Shown here: positions 7,562-16,950 of the stretch, piece by piece
Layout of the letters: every line of letters begins with the position of its first letter
How positions within the stretch are numbered: position 1 is the first letter of the stretch
DNA from: Sphingomicrobium arenosum
GTDB lineage: Bacteria; Pseudomonadota; Alphaproteobacteria; Sphingomonadales; Sphingomonadaceae
Reading direction: 5' to 3'
NCBI RefSeq assembly: GCF_026157085.1
Contig: NZ_JANPVN010000001.1
Coordinates: 2,046,001-2,110,000 of the forward strand
DNA: 64,000 bases
Position numbers and translations under genes: made by a program
The notes under the pieces: generated by a model
What the model was told of the DNA's origin: nothing
The model's input: only the letters and a program-made list of their open reading frames with translations
The model's database searches: none

Positions 7562-8575
7562 ATGATCATCGTGATGAAACCCGACGCCACCCAGGATACC
7601 ATCGACCGCCTCCTCGGGCGGATCGAGGAAAAAGGACTGAAGCCGCTCCACATGCCCGGCGCCGAACGCGTCGTGTTGGGCGCGCTGGGCGATGAACGCG
7701 TGCTCGCCGAACTCGCGCTGGAGGCCGATCCCTCGGTTGAGAGCGTCAAGCCCATCCTCGCCCCCTACAAGCTGGCCGCACGCGACCTTCACCCGCACGA
7801 CAGCCGGGTGAAGATCGGCGATGTCGCCGTCGGCGGCGGCCGCTTCGCACTCATCGCCGGTCCCTGCGCGGTCGAGAGCGAGGACCAGCTTCGCGCTTCG
7901 GCCAAGGCCGCCAAGGCGGGCGGCGCGCGCATCCTTCGCGGCGGCGCCTACAAGCCGCGCACCAGCCCCTACAGTTTCCAGGGCAAGGGCCCCGAGGGGC
8001 TCGACCTCCTGCGCGACATCGGCGCCGAACTGGACATGCCGGTGGTCACCGAACTGGTCGACACCAAGGATCTCGACCGCTTCCTCGACACCGCCGACGC
8101 CATTCAGATCGGCACCCGCAACATGCAGAATTTCGAATTGCTCAAAGCGGTCGGCCAATGCGGCAAGCCCGTCATCCTCAAGCGCGGCATGGCGGCGCGC
8201 ATCGACGACCTTCTCATGGCCGCCGAATATGTGCTCGCCGGGGGCAATGACGACGTCATCCTATGCGAACGCGGCATCCGCACCTTCGAGACCGCGACGC
8301 GCAACACGCTCGACCTCGCCGCCGTCCCGCTGCTCAAGGAAAAGACCCACCTCCCGGTCATCGTCGACCCCAGTCACGGCACGGGCAAGCGCAGCCTCGT
8401 CGCCCCCATGACGCTCGCCGCCGCCGCCGCCGGAGCCGATGGCGTGATGGTCGAGGTGCATATCGACCCCGCCACCGCGCTGTCCGACGGCCCGCAGTCG
8501 CTCTACCCCGAACAGATGGAGGCATTGGGCCACCAGCTGTCGCGCCTACTCCACGCGCTGGGCCGCGACTTGTGA
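7562..8575 (+). CDS. aroF: DAHP synthase, type I-beta with N-terminal ferredoxin-like domain
   Basis: The enzyme condenses PEP and erythrose 4-phosphate to DAHP, the first step of the shikimate pathway. At 337 residues it has the Thermotoga-type layout: an N-terminal ferredoxin-like regulatory domain (about 1-65) and a barrel with [14 protein letters not shown] (metal-ligand Cys102), [26 protein letters not shown] and DPSHGTGKR. It is the first structural gene behind the trp attenuator and its stop overlaps trpE by GTGA. Aromatic precursor supply should therefore follow tryptophan demand. A DAHP synthase inside the trp operon is uncommon. Confidence 0.94.
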   Translation: MIIVMKPDATQDTIDRLLGRIEEKGLKPLHMPGAERVVLGALGDERVLAELALEADPSVESVKPILAPYKLAARDLHPHDSRVKIGDVAVGGGRFALIAGPCAVESEDQLRASAKAAKAGGARILRGGAYKPRTSPYSFQGKGPEGLDLLRDIGAELDMPVVTELVDTKDLDRFLDTADAIQIGTRNMQNFELLKAVGQCGKPVILKRGMAARIDDLLMAAEYVLAGGNDDVILCERGIRTFETATRNTLDLAAVPLLKEKTHLPVIVDPSHGTGKRSLVAPMTLAAAAAGADGVMVEVHIDPATALSDGPQSLYPEQMEALGHQLSRLLHALGRDL

Positions 8576-10080
8576 GCCACCTCCGCCTCCTCTCCCGGCG
8601 CCTGCCAGGCGTGCACGACCCGGTCGCGCTCTTCGCCGCGCTCCATGCCGAGGGGCGTGCGCGCATGATCTTCCGCCGCACCGGCGGCACCGCCGCGATC
8701 TTGTGCGACAGCGCCATCGCGATCGATGCCAAGGGCAATGGCGCCGAGGTCCGGGTCGCGGGGGCGCAAGGGGCGGCGCTCCTCGCCCCGCTCCTCGCCC
8801 CGCTTGCCGCGCAGGTCGTCGAGCAGGACGCCGAATCCGCCCGCCTGTCCTTTCCCCCGCCCAGCGAGGATGGCGACGAGGCCGAGCGCGCCGCGCGCCC
8901 CACCGCGCTCCACTTGCTGCGCGCCGCCGCTGCGCTCGCGGGAGACGGCGAGGATGACAGCCACGCCTTGGCGCTCTTCACCCTCATCGGCTTCGATCAT
9001 GCCGACATGGTCGAACCGATCGGCGTCGCCGCGCCCGGCGGTCCGCTCCCCGACCTTCTCGCCCGGCTCGCAGAGACGCTCGTCGTCGTCGAACCTTCGG
9101 GCAGCGCACGTGTCCTCGCCATCGCCGCCGTCACCGGGCAGCAGGGCGAGGACCACCGCTTCCTCTGCCTCGCGCAGGAAAAGCTCGGCGCGCTCGCCGC
9201 CCGGATCGACCAGGCCCGCGCGCCCCGGCTCGACGAGGCCGCCGCCACGACCGTCACGACCGATGCGGACGATGCCGCCTTCGCTGCCACCGTCAAGGCG
9301 CTCAAGGACAATATCGCGGCGGGCGACATCTTCCAGGCGGTGCCCAGCCGCGCTTTCGCGCTGCCCTGTCCCGACCCGCTTGCGGCCTTCCGCCGCCTCG
9401 TCGCCGCCGACCCCTCGGCCTATCAGTATTATGCCCAGACCCGTCACGGCATCCTCTTCGGCGCCTCGCCCGAAAACGCCGTCCATCTCGCGCCGTCCGC
9501 CGACGGCCTGCGCCTCTCGGTCAGCCCGATCGCCGGCACCCGCCCGCGCGGCACCACTCCGGACGAGGACGACCGCCTCGAGGCCGAGCTTCGCCTCGAC
9601 ACCAAGGAGACCGCCGAGCATCTCATGCTGGTCGACTTGGCGCGCAACGACGTCGCCCGCATCGCCCGCCCCGGCACGCGCCGCGTCACCAGTCTGATGC
9701 GCGTCGAACGCTTCGCCCGCGTCATGCACATAGTCTCGACCGTCGAAGGGCTGCTCCCCGAGGGCGGCGATCTCGTCGATGCAATCCGCGCCTGTCTCAA
9801 CGTTGGCACCTTGTCGGGCGCGCCGAAGCTGCGCGCCATCGAGCTGATCCGCGCTCACGAGGCGCGCCAGCGCGGCTTCTACGGCGGCGCCATCGGCGTG
9901 CTTGGATCGCGCGGCGCCTTCGACAGCGCAGTGGTCATCCGCTCGGCCTTCGTCACGAACGGCATGGCCGAGGTGCGCGCGGGCGCGGGCGTCGTCGCTC
10001 ACTCCGACCCCGCCGCCGAGGCTGCCGAGACGCGCGCCAAGGCGAGCGCCGTCCTCGCCGCGCTGGGAGCCGCCGCATGA
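8572..10080 (+). CDS. trpE: Anthranilate synthase component I TrpE
   Basis: TrpE converts chorismate to anthranilate with ammonia from TrpG. The 502-residue protein has the chorismate-enzyme core: FQAVPSRAFALPCP, LFGASPEN, SPIAGTRPRG, HLMLVDLARND and GTLSGAPK near residue 412. It aligns by eye with enteric TrpE along its whole length, including the N-terminal domain. One deviation stands out. Where enteric TrpE has LLES for tryptophan feedback binding, this protein reads RMIFRR (residues 31-36), so inhibition may be altered. The start is GTG 8572 inside the aroF stop; the gene ends overlapping trpG by ATGA. Confidence 0.96.
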   Translation: MSHLRLLSRRLPGVHDPVALFAALHAEGRARMIFRRTGGTAAILCDSAIAIDAKGNGAEVRVAGAQGAALLAPLLAPLAAQVVEQDAESARLSFPPPSEDGDEAERAARPTALHLLRAAAALAGDGEDDSHALALFTLIGFDHADMVEPIGVAAPGGPLPDLLARLAETLVVVEPSGSARVLAIAAVTGQQGEDHRFLCLAQEKLGALAARIDQARAPRLDEAAATTVTTDADDAAFAATVKALKDNIAAGDIFQAVPSRAFALPCPDPLAAFRRLVAADPSAYQYYAQTRHGILFGASPENAVHLAPSADGLRLSVSPIAGTRPRGTTPDEDDRLEAELRLDTKETAEHLMLVDLARNDVARIARPGTRRVTSLMRVERFARVMHIVSTVEGLLPEGGDLVDAIRACLNVGTLSGAPKLRAIELIRAHEARQRGFYGGAIGVLGSRGAFDSAVVIRSAFVTNGMAEVRAGAGVVAHSDPAAEAAETRAKASAVLAALGAAA

Positions 10081-10676
10081 AGCTCCTCGTCATCGACAAT
10101 CGCGACAGCTTCACCTTCAACCTCGTCGAGGCCTTCCGCCTCGCAGGCGCCGATGTGCAAGTGCGCCGCAATAGCATCAGTGTCAGCGAAGCCCTTGAAA
10201 CTGCGAAAAATGGTGCGCTTCTCCTCTCACCTGGCCCCGGCGCACCCGCCGATGCCGGGAATATCCTGCCCCTCTGCAACGCCGCGCGGGGCCGCGTGCC
10301 GCTAATCGGCATCTGTCTTGGCCACCAAGCCATCGTCGAGGCTGCAGGCGGCACCGTCACCCGCGCCCTCGCTCCTGCCCATGCCCTCGCCCAGCCGATG
10401 CGCCATTCAGGGACCGGTCCTTTCGCCGATCTGCCCGACCCGCTCATCGTCGGGCGCTACCATTCGCTTTGCACCCCCTCCCGCGACCTCCCCGACCGCT
10501 TCACGGTCGATGCCGAACATGACGGCATGGCGATGGCAGTGCGCGACGAGGCCGGGCTCCAGCTCGGCCTCCAATTCCACCCCGAATCGATCCTCACCCC
10601 GCGCGGCGACCTTCTCGTCCGCAATCTCCTGACATGGGCCAAGGTCGCCCTCGACCGTCCTGCCCGCGCTGCCTGA
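10077..10676 (+). CDS. trpG: Anthranilate synthase glutamine amidotransferase TrpG
   Basis: TrpG releases ammonia from glutamine for TrpE. The 199-residue class I amidotransferase has LLVIDNRDSFTFNL, LSPGPGAP, the nucleophile Cys80 in GICLGHQAIVEA, and His168-Glu170 in FHPES. It is a separate gene, whereas in Escherichia coli TrpG is fused to TrpD, but GRYHSL and the following GMAMAVRDE resemble the enteric domain closely. It starts at ATG 10077, coupled to trpE; trpD begins 11 bases after its stop. Confidence 0.96.
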   Translation: MKLLVIDNRDSFTFNLVEAFRLAGADVQVRRNSISVSEALETAKNGALLLSPGPGAPADAGNILPLCNAARGRVPLIGICLGHQAIVEAAGGTVTRALAPAHALAQPMRHSGTGPFADLPDPLIVGRYHSLCTPSRDLPDRFTVDAEHDGMAMAVRDEAGLQLGLQFHPESILTPRGDLLVRNLLTWAKVALDRPARAA

Positions 10677-10687
10677 AAGACCCCCTC

Positions 10688-11728
10688 ATGATCGCTCAGC
10701 TTCCCGCCGACCACGGCCCCGTCCCCAATCCCCTGCCCAAGCTCCTGTCGGGCGAGGACCTTCCCGCCGAGGCAGCGTGCCACCTGTTCGAGCGCCTCGT
10801 CCTCGGCCGCCTGTCCGAAGCCGAGATTGCCAGCGTCCTCGTCGCGCTGCGCATGAAGGGCGAGACGGCGGCGGAAATGATCGGCGCCGCGCGTGCGCTC
10901 GCCGAGGCGGCCGAGGCCTTTCCCTCCCCCGACACGCTCTTCGCCGACTGCTGCGGTACCGGCGGCGATTCTTCGGGCATCATCAACGTCTCGACCGCCG
11001 CCGCCTTCGTCGCCGCCGCCTGCGGGCTACCCATTGCCAAGCATGGCAACCGTTCGGTCAGCTCCAAATGCGGCTCGGCCGACGTGCTCGAGGCGCTGGG
11101 CGCGCGCATCGACCTGCCCGCCGCCCAAGCGCGCGAGCTGCTCGACGACACCGGCTTCACCTTTCTCTATGCCCCCGCCTATCACCCCGGCATGCGCCAC
11201 GCGGGCCCCGTCCGCCGCCAGTTGGGCGTGCGCACGGTGATGAACCTCCTCGGCCCCTGCATCAATCCGGCGCGCCCAAAGGTGCAGTTGCTCGGCGTCG
11301 CCGACCCCACCCTCATGCGCCGCATCGCCCGCACGCTGGAAGCGATGGGCGTCGAAAAGGCGCTGGTCGTCCATGGCGCTGGGCTCGACGAACTCGCACT
11401 CCACGCCGACAGCCGCGCGCTGCGCCTCGACGATGGCACCCTCACCGAAGAGACCATCGTCCCCGAGGAACTCGGCCTCGACCCCGCGCCGCTGAAAGCG
11501 CTCGCGGGCGGCGACGCCGAGGACAATGCAAAACGCCTGCGCGCCATCCTTTCGGGCGAAGGGAGCAAGGCCGAGCGCGACATGGTCGCCCTGAATGCCG
11601 GTGCGCTGTTGCACCTTGCCGGATTGCACGCCACGCTCGCCGACGCGGTCGCCGCTGCCGGCGCGGCAATCGACGAGGGCAAGGCGGGGGCGGTGCTCCA
11701 GACCTATGTGGAGGCAAGCAATGCGTGA
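10688..11728 (+). CDS. trpD: Anthranilate phosphoribosyltransferase TrpD
   Basis: TrpD transfers the phosphoribosyl group of PRPP to anthranilate. The 346-residue protein has the PRPP loop CGTGGDSSGIIN at residues 89-100, KHGNRSVSSKCGSADVLEALG from 118, and MNLLGPCINPA. I chose ATG 10688 rather than the upstream in-frame ATG at 10634, which would lie inside trpG. Its stop overlaps the start of trpCF by 8 bases. The protein is complete and enteric-like. Confidence 0.95.
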   Translation: MIAQLPADHGPVPNPLPKLLSGEDLPAEAACHLFERLVLGRLSEAEIASVLVALRMKGETAAEMIGAARALAEAAEAFPSPDTLFADCCGTGGDSSGIINVSTAAAFVAAACGLPIAKHGNRSVSSKCGSADVLEALGARIDLPAAQARELLDDTGFTFLYAPAYHPGMRHAGPVRRQLGVRTVMNLLGPCINPARPKVQLLGVADPTLMRRIARTLEAMGVEKALVVHGAGLDELALHADSRALRLDDGTLTEETIVPEELGLDPAPLKALAGGDAEDNAKRLRAILSGEGSKAERDMVALNAGALLHLAGLHATLADAVAAAGAAIDEGKAGAVLQTYVEASNA

Positions 11729-13097
11729 CGTTCTTGGAGATATCGTAACCCGAAAGCGCCGCGAGGTGGCCGATCGCTTCGCCACGCGTCAGCCCAGCGC
11801 CCAACCGACCAGCCGCAGCCTTGCCGCCGCCCTGTCCAAGCCCGGCGCACGCTTCATCATGGAGGTGAAGCCCCGCTCCCCCTCGGGTCATGTTGCCAAG
11901 CACAGCCCCGAGGCCGCGCTCGCCGCATATCGCCCCGTCGCCGATGCCATCAGCATCCTCACCGACGAGGCCGACTTCGGAGGGTCGCTCGACCTCCTCT
12001 CGCGCCTCCGCAAGGATTATGGCGGACCCATCCTCGCCAAGGATTTCATCGTCGATCCGCGCCAGGTCACCGAAGCCCGCGCCGCGGGGGCCGATGCCGT
12101 CCTCGCCATGCTCTCGGTCCTGACCGACGATGAAACCCGCGCCGTCATCGACGAAGCGACCCGCCTCGGCATGGACGTGCTCGTCGAGACCCATGATGAA
12201 GAGGAGTTGGATCGCGCCCTCGGCCTCGGCGCCGCCCTCATCGGCATCAACAACCGCGACCTCAAGAGCCTCACCACCGACCTTGCCGTGACCGAGCGCC
12301 TCGCCCCCAAGGTACCGCGCGGCGTCACGCTGATCAGCGAGAGCGGCATCGCCACCTATGCCGATGCGCAGCGGCTCGCCCCCCATGTCGACGGCTTTCT
12401 CGTCGGCTCGGCACTGATGGCCGCCGACGACATCGCCTTTGCCGCCCGAACGCTCGTCCATGGCCCGGTCAAGCTATGCGGCATGACCCGCGTCGCCGAC
12501 GTCGCCCTCGCCGCCCGCCAGGGCGCCAGCCATGTCGGCTTCATCTTCGCTCCCGGCACGCCGCGCGCCATCGACGTCGAGCGCGCGCGCACGCTCACCA
12601 TGCTGGCCAGCGATTTCGGCATGAAAACCGTCGGCGTGTTCCGCGACATGACCGTCGATGCCATCGCCGAGGCGAGCCGCATCCTGCGCCTCGACGCGGT
12701 CCAGCTGCACGAGGCCGATGCCGACGCGAAAGTCTCGGCGCTGCGCGACAAACTGCGCCCCGGCACCGAGTGCTGGGCGCTCTCCAGCGTCGGCGAGAAC
12801 GGCCCCGCCCCCGTGCCGCAGGCCGACCGCACGCTGTTCGACAGCTTCGTCGGCGGCCAGTCGGGCGGCACCGGCATCGCCTTCGACTGGGCGCAGGTCG
12901 CGGGCCGCGACGATCTCACCCGCGCGTTCCTCGCGGGCGGCATCGGCCCCGACAATGTCCAGCTCGCCGCGCGGGCGGGCGCCTATGGCCTCGATATCTG
13001 CTCGGGCGTCGAAAGCGCGCCCGGGACCAAGGATCCCGCCAAGATCGAGGCGCTGTTTGCCGCGCTACGCCATCCCGACCGGAGGAGCGGCCAGTGA
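11721..13097 (+). CDS. trpCF: Fused indole-3-glycerol-phosphate synthase (TrpC) - phosphoribosylanthranilate isomerase (TrpF)
   Basis: A single 458-residue protein carries two consecutive barrels. Residues 1 to about 248 are Trp[13 protein letters not shown] (catalytic lysine), [34 protein letters not shown]. From residue 250, [12 protein letters not shown] (catalytic Cys), [21 protein letters not shown] and [10 protein letters not shown] mark TrpF. TrpF makes CdRP from phosphoribosyl anthranilate and TrpC turns it into indole glycerol phosphate. The fusion and the junction [14 protein letters not shown] resemble the E. coli TrpC-TrpF protein, whereas alphaproteobacteria usually keep trpC and trpF apart. 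Its stop overlaps trpB by GTGA. Confidence 0.95.
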   Translation: MRDVLGDIVTRKRREVADRFATRQPSAQPTSRSLAAALSKPGARFIMEVKPRSPSGHVAKHSPEAALAAYRPVADAISILTDEADFGGSLDLLSRLRKDYGGPILAKDFIVDPRQVTEARAAGADAVLAMLSVLTDDETRAVIDEATRLGMDVLVETHDEEELDRALGLGAALIGINNRDLKSLTTDLAVTERLAPKVPRGVTLISESGIATYADAQRLAPHVDGFLVGSALMAADDIAFAARTLVHGPVKLCGMTRVADVALAARQGASHVGFIFAPGTPRAIDVERARTLTMLASDFGMKTVGVFRDMTVDAIAEASRILRLDAVQLHEADADAKVSALRDKLRPGTECWALSSVGENGPAPVPQADRTLFDSFVGGQSGGTGIAFDWAQVAGRDDLTRAFLAGGIGPDNVQLAARAGAYGLDICSGVESAPGTKDPAKIEALFAALRHPDRRSGQ

Positions 13098-14317
13098 AGC
13101 AGGACGGCCGTTTCGGCGATTTCGGCGGCGCTTATGTGCCCGAAATCCTCGTCCCCGCGATCGAGCAATTGGAAGGCGCCTATCTCGCCGCGGTTCGCGA
13201 CGAGGATTTCCTCGCCGAGCTCGATCATCTCCTGAGAACCTACGCCGGTCGCCCGACTGCGCTGACCCGCTGCCGCAACATCGGCGATGATCGCGTGCGC
13301 CTGTACTTGAAGCGCGAGGACCTGCTCCACGGCGGCGCGCACAAGACCAACCAGGTCATCGCGCAGGCGCTGCTCGCCAAGCGCATGGGCAAGACCCGCC
13401 TCATCGCCGAGACGGGCGCGGGCCAGCATGGCGTCGCCACCGCCATCGCGGGCGCGCTGTTCGGCATGGAAACGCGCATCTACATGGGCGCCCTCGACGT
13501 CGAGCGGCAGGCCTTGAACGTCTTTCGCATGCGCCTCATGGGCGCCGAGGTCGTGCCCGTCGAAATCGGCAGCCGCACGCTGAAGGACGCGGTCAACGAG
13601 GCCTTGCGCGACTGGACCGCCAGCTTCGCCGACACCCATTATCTCCTCGGCACCGTCGCCGGTCCCCACCCCTTCCCGCAGATGGTGCGCGACTTCCAGG
13701 CGGTGATCGGCAAGGAGGCGCGCGAACAGATGCTGGAGCGCGAGGGCCGCCTTCCCGACAGCGTCATCGCCTGCGTTGGCGGCGGCTCCAATGCCATCGG
13801 CATCTTCCACCACTTCGTGCCCGACGAGGGCGTCGCGCTGGTCGGCGTCGAGGCGGCGGGCAAGGGCATGGACAGCGGCGAGCATGGTGCCACCCTGCAA
13901 AAGGGAAAGCGTGGCATCCTCCACGGTGCAGAGACCTATCTGATGCAGGACGACCATGGCCAGGTCGGCGAAAGCTGGTCGGTCTCGGCAGGCCTCGACT
14001 ATCCCGCCGTCGGCCCCGAACATGCTCATCTCATGGCCTCGGGCCGCGCCACCTATGTCGGCGCGACCGACGCCGAAGCCATCGCCGCCTTCCAGCGCCT
14101 CGCGCGCGAGGAAGGCATCATTCCCGCCCTCGAGACCGCCCATGCGCTCGCCGAGGGGTTCAAGCAGGTCGAAGCCGCGCAAGCCGCGGGCGAGGAGAAG
14201 GTCATCCTCGTCAATCTCTCCGGTCGAGGCGATAAAGACATTGCGCAGGCACAAAAGCTTCTGGGGGAAGTTTTTGGCCAAGCACAGGCGATGCAGTTGG
14301 TAGGCCTCGCGTCATGA
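13094..14317 (+). CDS. trpB: Tryptophan synthase beta chain TrpB, enteric-like
   Basis: TrpB condenses indole with serine at a PLP site. The 407-residue protein has the PLP lysine Lys84 in [11 protein letters not shown] (77-87) and the phosphate loop [11 protein letters not shown]. From memory, alphaproteobacterial TrpB usually reads GRPSPL and LNHTGAHKIN at these sites. This one reads [10 protein letters not shown] (51-60) and [11 protein letters not shown], as in enterobacteria, which supports transfer. The start is GTG 13094 with GGAGGAG at 13081, overlapping the trpCF stop by GTGA. Its end overlaps trpA by ATGA. Confidence 0.96.
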   Translation: MKQDGRFGDFGGAYVPEILVPAIEQLEGAYLAAVRDEDFLAELDHLLRTYAGRPTALTRCRNIGDDRVRLYLKREDLLHGGAHKTNQVIAQALLAKRMGKTRLIAETGAGQHGVATAIAGALFGMETRIYMGALDVERQALNVFRMRLMGAEVVPVEIGSRTLKDAVNEALRDWTASFADTHYLLGTVAGPHPFPQMVRDFQAVIGKEAREQMLEREGRLPDSVIACVGGGSNAIGIFHHFVPDEGVALVGVEAAGKGMDSGEHGATLQKGKRGILHGAETYLMQDDHGQVGESWSVSAGLDYPAVGPEHAHLMASGRATYVGATDAEAIAAFQRLAREEGIIPALETAHALAEGFKQVEAAQAAGEEKVILVNLSGRGDKDIAQAQKLLGEVFGQAQAMQLVGLAS

Positions 14318-15111
14318 GCAGTCAGCGCTACGGCAAGATGTTCGCCCGCCTCGATGCCGCGAACGAGGGCGCGCTGGGCGCCTTCCTCATGCTCGGCGAC
14401 CCCGACGCCGACACCAGCCTCGCGCTGCTCACCGCCTGTGTCGAGGGCGGGGCCGACATGCTCGAGGTCGGCATCGCCTTCTCCGATCCCGTCGCCGACG
14501 GCCCGGTGATCCAGGCCGCCGCCGACCGCGCGCTCGCCGCGGGCATGACGCCGCAGGCCTCGCTCGATCTCATCGCCGAGGTGCGCGCCGCGCATCCCGA
14601 CGTGCCGATCGGTATTCTCACCTACGCCAATCTCGTCGTCTCGCGCGGCATCGAGGCTTTCTGCCGTGCCGCCACCGAGGCGGGCGCCGACAGCCTGCTC
14701 GTCGCCGACGTGCCCAGCCTCGAAGCACCGCGCTTTGCCGCCGCCGCGCGCGCCGTCGGGCTCGACCCCGTGCTCATCGCCGCGCCAAACACCGGCGATG
14801 CCGCGCTCGAACGCATCGCCGACCTCGGGTCGGGCTATACCTATTGCGTTGCCCGCACGGGCGTGACGGGACAGCGAAGCGACATGGCGCTCGACCATGA
14901 CGCGCTGTTCGAGCGGCTTCGTGCCTTGGGCGCGCCGCCCCCTATCCTCGGCTTCGGCATCTCGACGCCCGAACAGGTTCGCGCCGGTATCGCGGCGGGC
15001 GCGGCTGGCGTCATCTCGGGCAGCGCCATCGTCGCCGCGGCGCAGGGTTCGGACGATCCGGTCGCCGCCGTTCGCGCCCTTGTCGCCGAGCTCAAGTCGG
15101 GAACGCGCTAG
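14314..15111 (+). CDS. trpA: Tryptophan synthase alpha chain TrpA
   Basis: TrpA cleaves indole glycerol phosphate and passes indole through the tunnel to TrpB. The 265-residue barrel has catalytic Glu51 and Asp62 in [40 protein letters not shown] and GFGIS. YANLV and VADVP again follow the enteric pattern. ATG 14314 is coupled to the trpB stop. It is the last gene of the operon and ends convergently on the next gene, sharing 4 bases, with no obvious terminator between them. Confidence 0.95.
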   Translation: MSSQRYGKMFARLDAANEGALGAFLMLGDPDADTSLALLTACVEGGADMLEVGIAFSDPVADGPVIQAAADRALAAGMTPQASLDLIAEVRAAHPDVPIGILTYANLVVSRGIEAFCRAATEAGADSLLVADVPSLEAPRFAAAARAVGLDPVLIAAPNTGDAALERIADLGSGYTYCVARTGVTGQRSDMALDHDALFERLRALGAPPPILGFGISTPEQVRAGIAAGAAGVISGSAIVAAAQGSDDPVAAVRALVAELKSGTR

Positions 15112-15620
15112 GCCGACGCCTCACCGTCCTTCTCGGCGATCTTGCGCGACAGTTCGCGGCTGTCGGCAAGGTTGCGCGTCGCCAGCGACGTCTCGCGAAG
15201 GAAGAAGGTCAGTGCCGCAAAGATCAGCCCCATCGCTCCGATCCACGCAATCGCGACCCACGTCCCCATCGCGGTGCGCACGAAGGCCGAGACGAACAGG
15301 AGCGCGACGACAAGGCAGATCATCAGCGCCGCCGCGGTCGACAGGTTGACCGCATGATGCGCATAGCGTTGGCGCCTCAGCAGCAGCGGCAATTGTTCGG
15401 CCAGCCGCACATTGTCGCGCTCTTCCAGCGCGCTCTCGATGAGATTCACCCGCTCGACCAGCCAGGTCAGTCGCCCGTTCATCACATTGAGAAACGCCCC
15501 GATCCCCGCCAGCAGGAACACCGGCGCAAGGCTCGTCTGCAAGATCCCCTGCACCTTCGGCGTCGACGCCGTCCGCGCGATGAGGTCGGATACCCCGACA
15601 CTCGCCAGCAATTCGATCAT
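15108..15620 (-). CDS. DUF2721 family membrane protein
   Basis: The 170-residue inner-membrane protein has an N-terminal hydrophobic segment (ILQTSLAPVFLLAGIGAFLNV), then the charged stretch RLTWLVERVNLIE, and two closely spaced hydrophobic helices in the C-terminal half. This is the pattern of the uncharacterised DUF2721 family. I chose ATG 15620 because AAGGGGAG precedes it at good spacing; frames starting further upstream would cross the tRNA gene. The function is not known, and it has no operon partner. Confidence 0.8.
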   Translation of the reverse strand: MIELLASVGVSDLIARTASTPKVQGILQTSLAPVFLLAGIGAFLNVMNGRLTWLVERVNLIESALEERDNVRLAEQLPLLLRRQRYAHHAVNLSTAAALMICLVVALLFVSAFVRTAMGTWVAIAWIGAMGLIFAALTFFLRETSLATRNLADSRELSRKIAEKDGEASA

Positions 15621-15696
15621 GAGGCTCCCCTTCATGCGCGACTGTAGCGCTACCCGGTCGAAGCAAAAACCAAAAACACCGAGGCGATTCGCCAAA

Positions 15697-15714
15697 GCCG
15701 GGGCCTGCCCCGGC
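15697..15714 (-). terminator. Possible terminator downstream of tRNA-Gly
   Basis: Perfect inverted arms GCCGGGGC (15697-15704) and GCCCCGGC (15707-15714) are separated by two bases. Read on the minus strand the hairpin is followed only by TTTGG, so the T-run is weak. It lies 80 bases downstream of the tRNA gene. A plain GC-rich repeat is equally possible. Confidence 0.4.
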
Positions 15715-15793
15715 GTCTCGACGAAAGACAAGCGATCGCCGCGCCCACGGAGCATCCGCGTCGCGACGTCATCGTCTGGTCGATTTAGGAAAA

Positions 15794-15868
15794 TGGAGCG
15801 GGCGAGGCGATTCGAACGCCCGACCCTCACCTTGGCAAGGTGATGCTCTACCCCTGAGCTACGCCCGC
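15794..15868 (-). tRNA. tRNA-Gly (GCC anticodon)
   Basis: Read on the minus strand the gene folds as a full cloverleaf. The acceptor stem is GCGGGCG with CGCCCGC, the D arm has GTAGCTCAGGGGTAGAGC, the anticodon loop TTGCCAA gives anticodon GCC, and the T arm contains GTTCGAATC. The discriminator is T and CCA is encoded at 15796-15794. Confidence 0.97.
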
Positions 15869-16038
15869 TCACTGGCGTGCCGGGAATCAGGCGCTTGGCG
15901 CTGTCTCCCGACTGGGTGGACGGGCAGATAGCGGGGACCGCCCATCGCTGCAACCCTAAATTTGCGTCCCGGTTGTGCAATGCCCCGCGAACCCCATATG
16001 ACGGACGAACCGAACATGAATTGATGGGGACGAGCACC

Positions 16039-16950
16039 ATGGCCACGCTGGGAATGACCGAGGACGACAAGGCGGCGCTCAAGCGTTTCGAGGAGGAGGT
16101 AATCAACCCCTCCATGTCCAAGCTGGTCATCCTCCAGTTCACCGCCAGCTGGTGCGGGCCGTGCAAGCAGCTGACCCCGATCCTGGAACAGGTCGCGGCC
16201 GATTATGCCGACAAGGGCGTCATCCTCGTGAAGGTCGATGTCGACGAGCAGAAATTCATCGCTGCCCAGTTCCGTATCCAGTCGGTGCCGACCGTCTATG
16301 CGATCTTCCAGGGCCAGCCGCTCGGCGACCTCACCCAATATCGTACCCCCGGCCAACTCGGCCAGGTATTGGACCAGATGGTCCGCCAGCTCCCGCTCGA
16401 GGGCGAAGCGCAGACGGTCGAACAGCAGCTCGAACCGCTCCTTGCGATGGGCGAAGAAGTACTCGAGGCAGGCGATGGCGAACGCGCCATGATCCTCTTT
16501 TCGCAGCTCATGGAAATGGCTTCCAACCATCCCAAGGTGGTCGCCGGCATGGCGCGCGCGCAAATCCTCGGCGGACAAGTCGAGGCGGCGAAGACACTCC
16601 TCGACGGGCTCGATGACAAGATCGCCGCCGACCCCGCCGTCGCGCAGGCCCGCGCCCAGCTGAAGATGGCGAGCATGGGCGAGGAGGCCGTCGACACCAG
16701 CCCCTATATCGCGCGATTGGAAGCCGACGCGAACGACCATGAAGCGCGCTACAAGCTCGCCGAGGCCGCCATGGCCGCGGGCCAGCGCGATGCCGCCGCC
16801 GACAACCTTCTCGAAATCATCGGGCGCGACAAGGATTGGGAAGAGGGCAAGGCACGCTCCACCTTCCTTGAACTGATCGAGGCCGCGGGGCTGGAAGACG
16901 ACTGGTCGCGCCAGCAGCGCCGCCGCCTCTCGGCCAAGCTCTTCACATGA
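16039..16950 (+). CDS. cnoX: CnoX/YbbN-type thioredoxin with TPR-like C-terminal region
   Basis: Residues 1 to about 115 are a thioredoxin fold with the complete redox motif WCGPC (Cys39, Cys42) and the cis-proline segment QSVPTVYAIF. Residues 120-303 form helical TPR-like repeats rich in alanine. CnoX proteins hold unfolded or oxidised clients and hand them to GroEL. The intact WCGPC suggests a redox-active form, unlike the E. coli protein, which lacks this motif. ATG 16039 is preferred to ATG 16024 because a GGGGACGAG stretch lies at suitable distance before it. The stop overlaps the next gene by ATGA. Confidence 0.9.
   Translation: MATLGMTEDDKAALKRFEEEVINPSMSKLVILQFTASWCGPCKQLTPILEQVAADYADKGVILVKVDVDEQKFIAAQFRIQSVPTVYAIFQGQPLGDLTQYRTPGQLGQVLDQMVRQLPLEGEAQTVEQQLEPLLAMGEEVLEAGDGERAMILFSQLMEMASNHPKVVAGMARAQILGGQVEAAKTLLDGLDDKIAADPAVAQARAQLKMASMGEEAVDTSPYIARLEADANDHEARYKLAEAAMAAGQRDAAADNLLEIIGRDKDWEEGKARSTFLELIEAAGLEDDWSRQQRRRLSAKLFT

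Noticed and set aside
15697-15714. The GCCGGGGC inverted repeat as a mobile REP-type element
   Set aside because: Only one copy was noticed in the window, and its place after tRNA-Gly is explained as well by a weak terminator.
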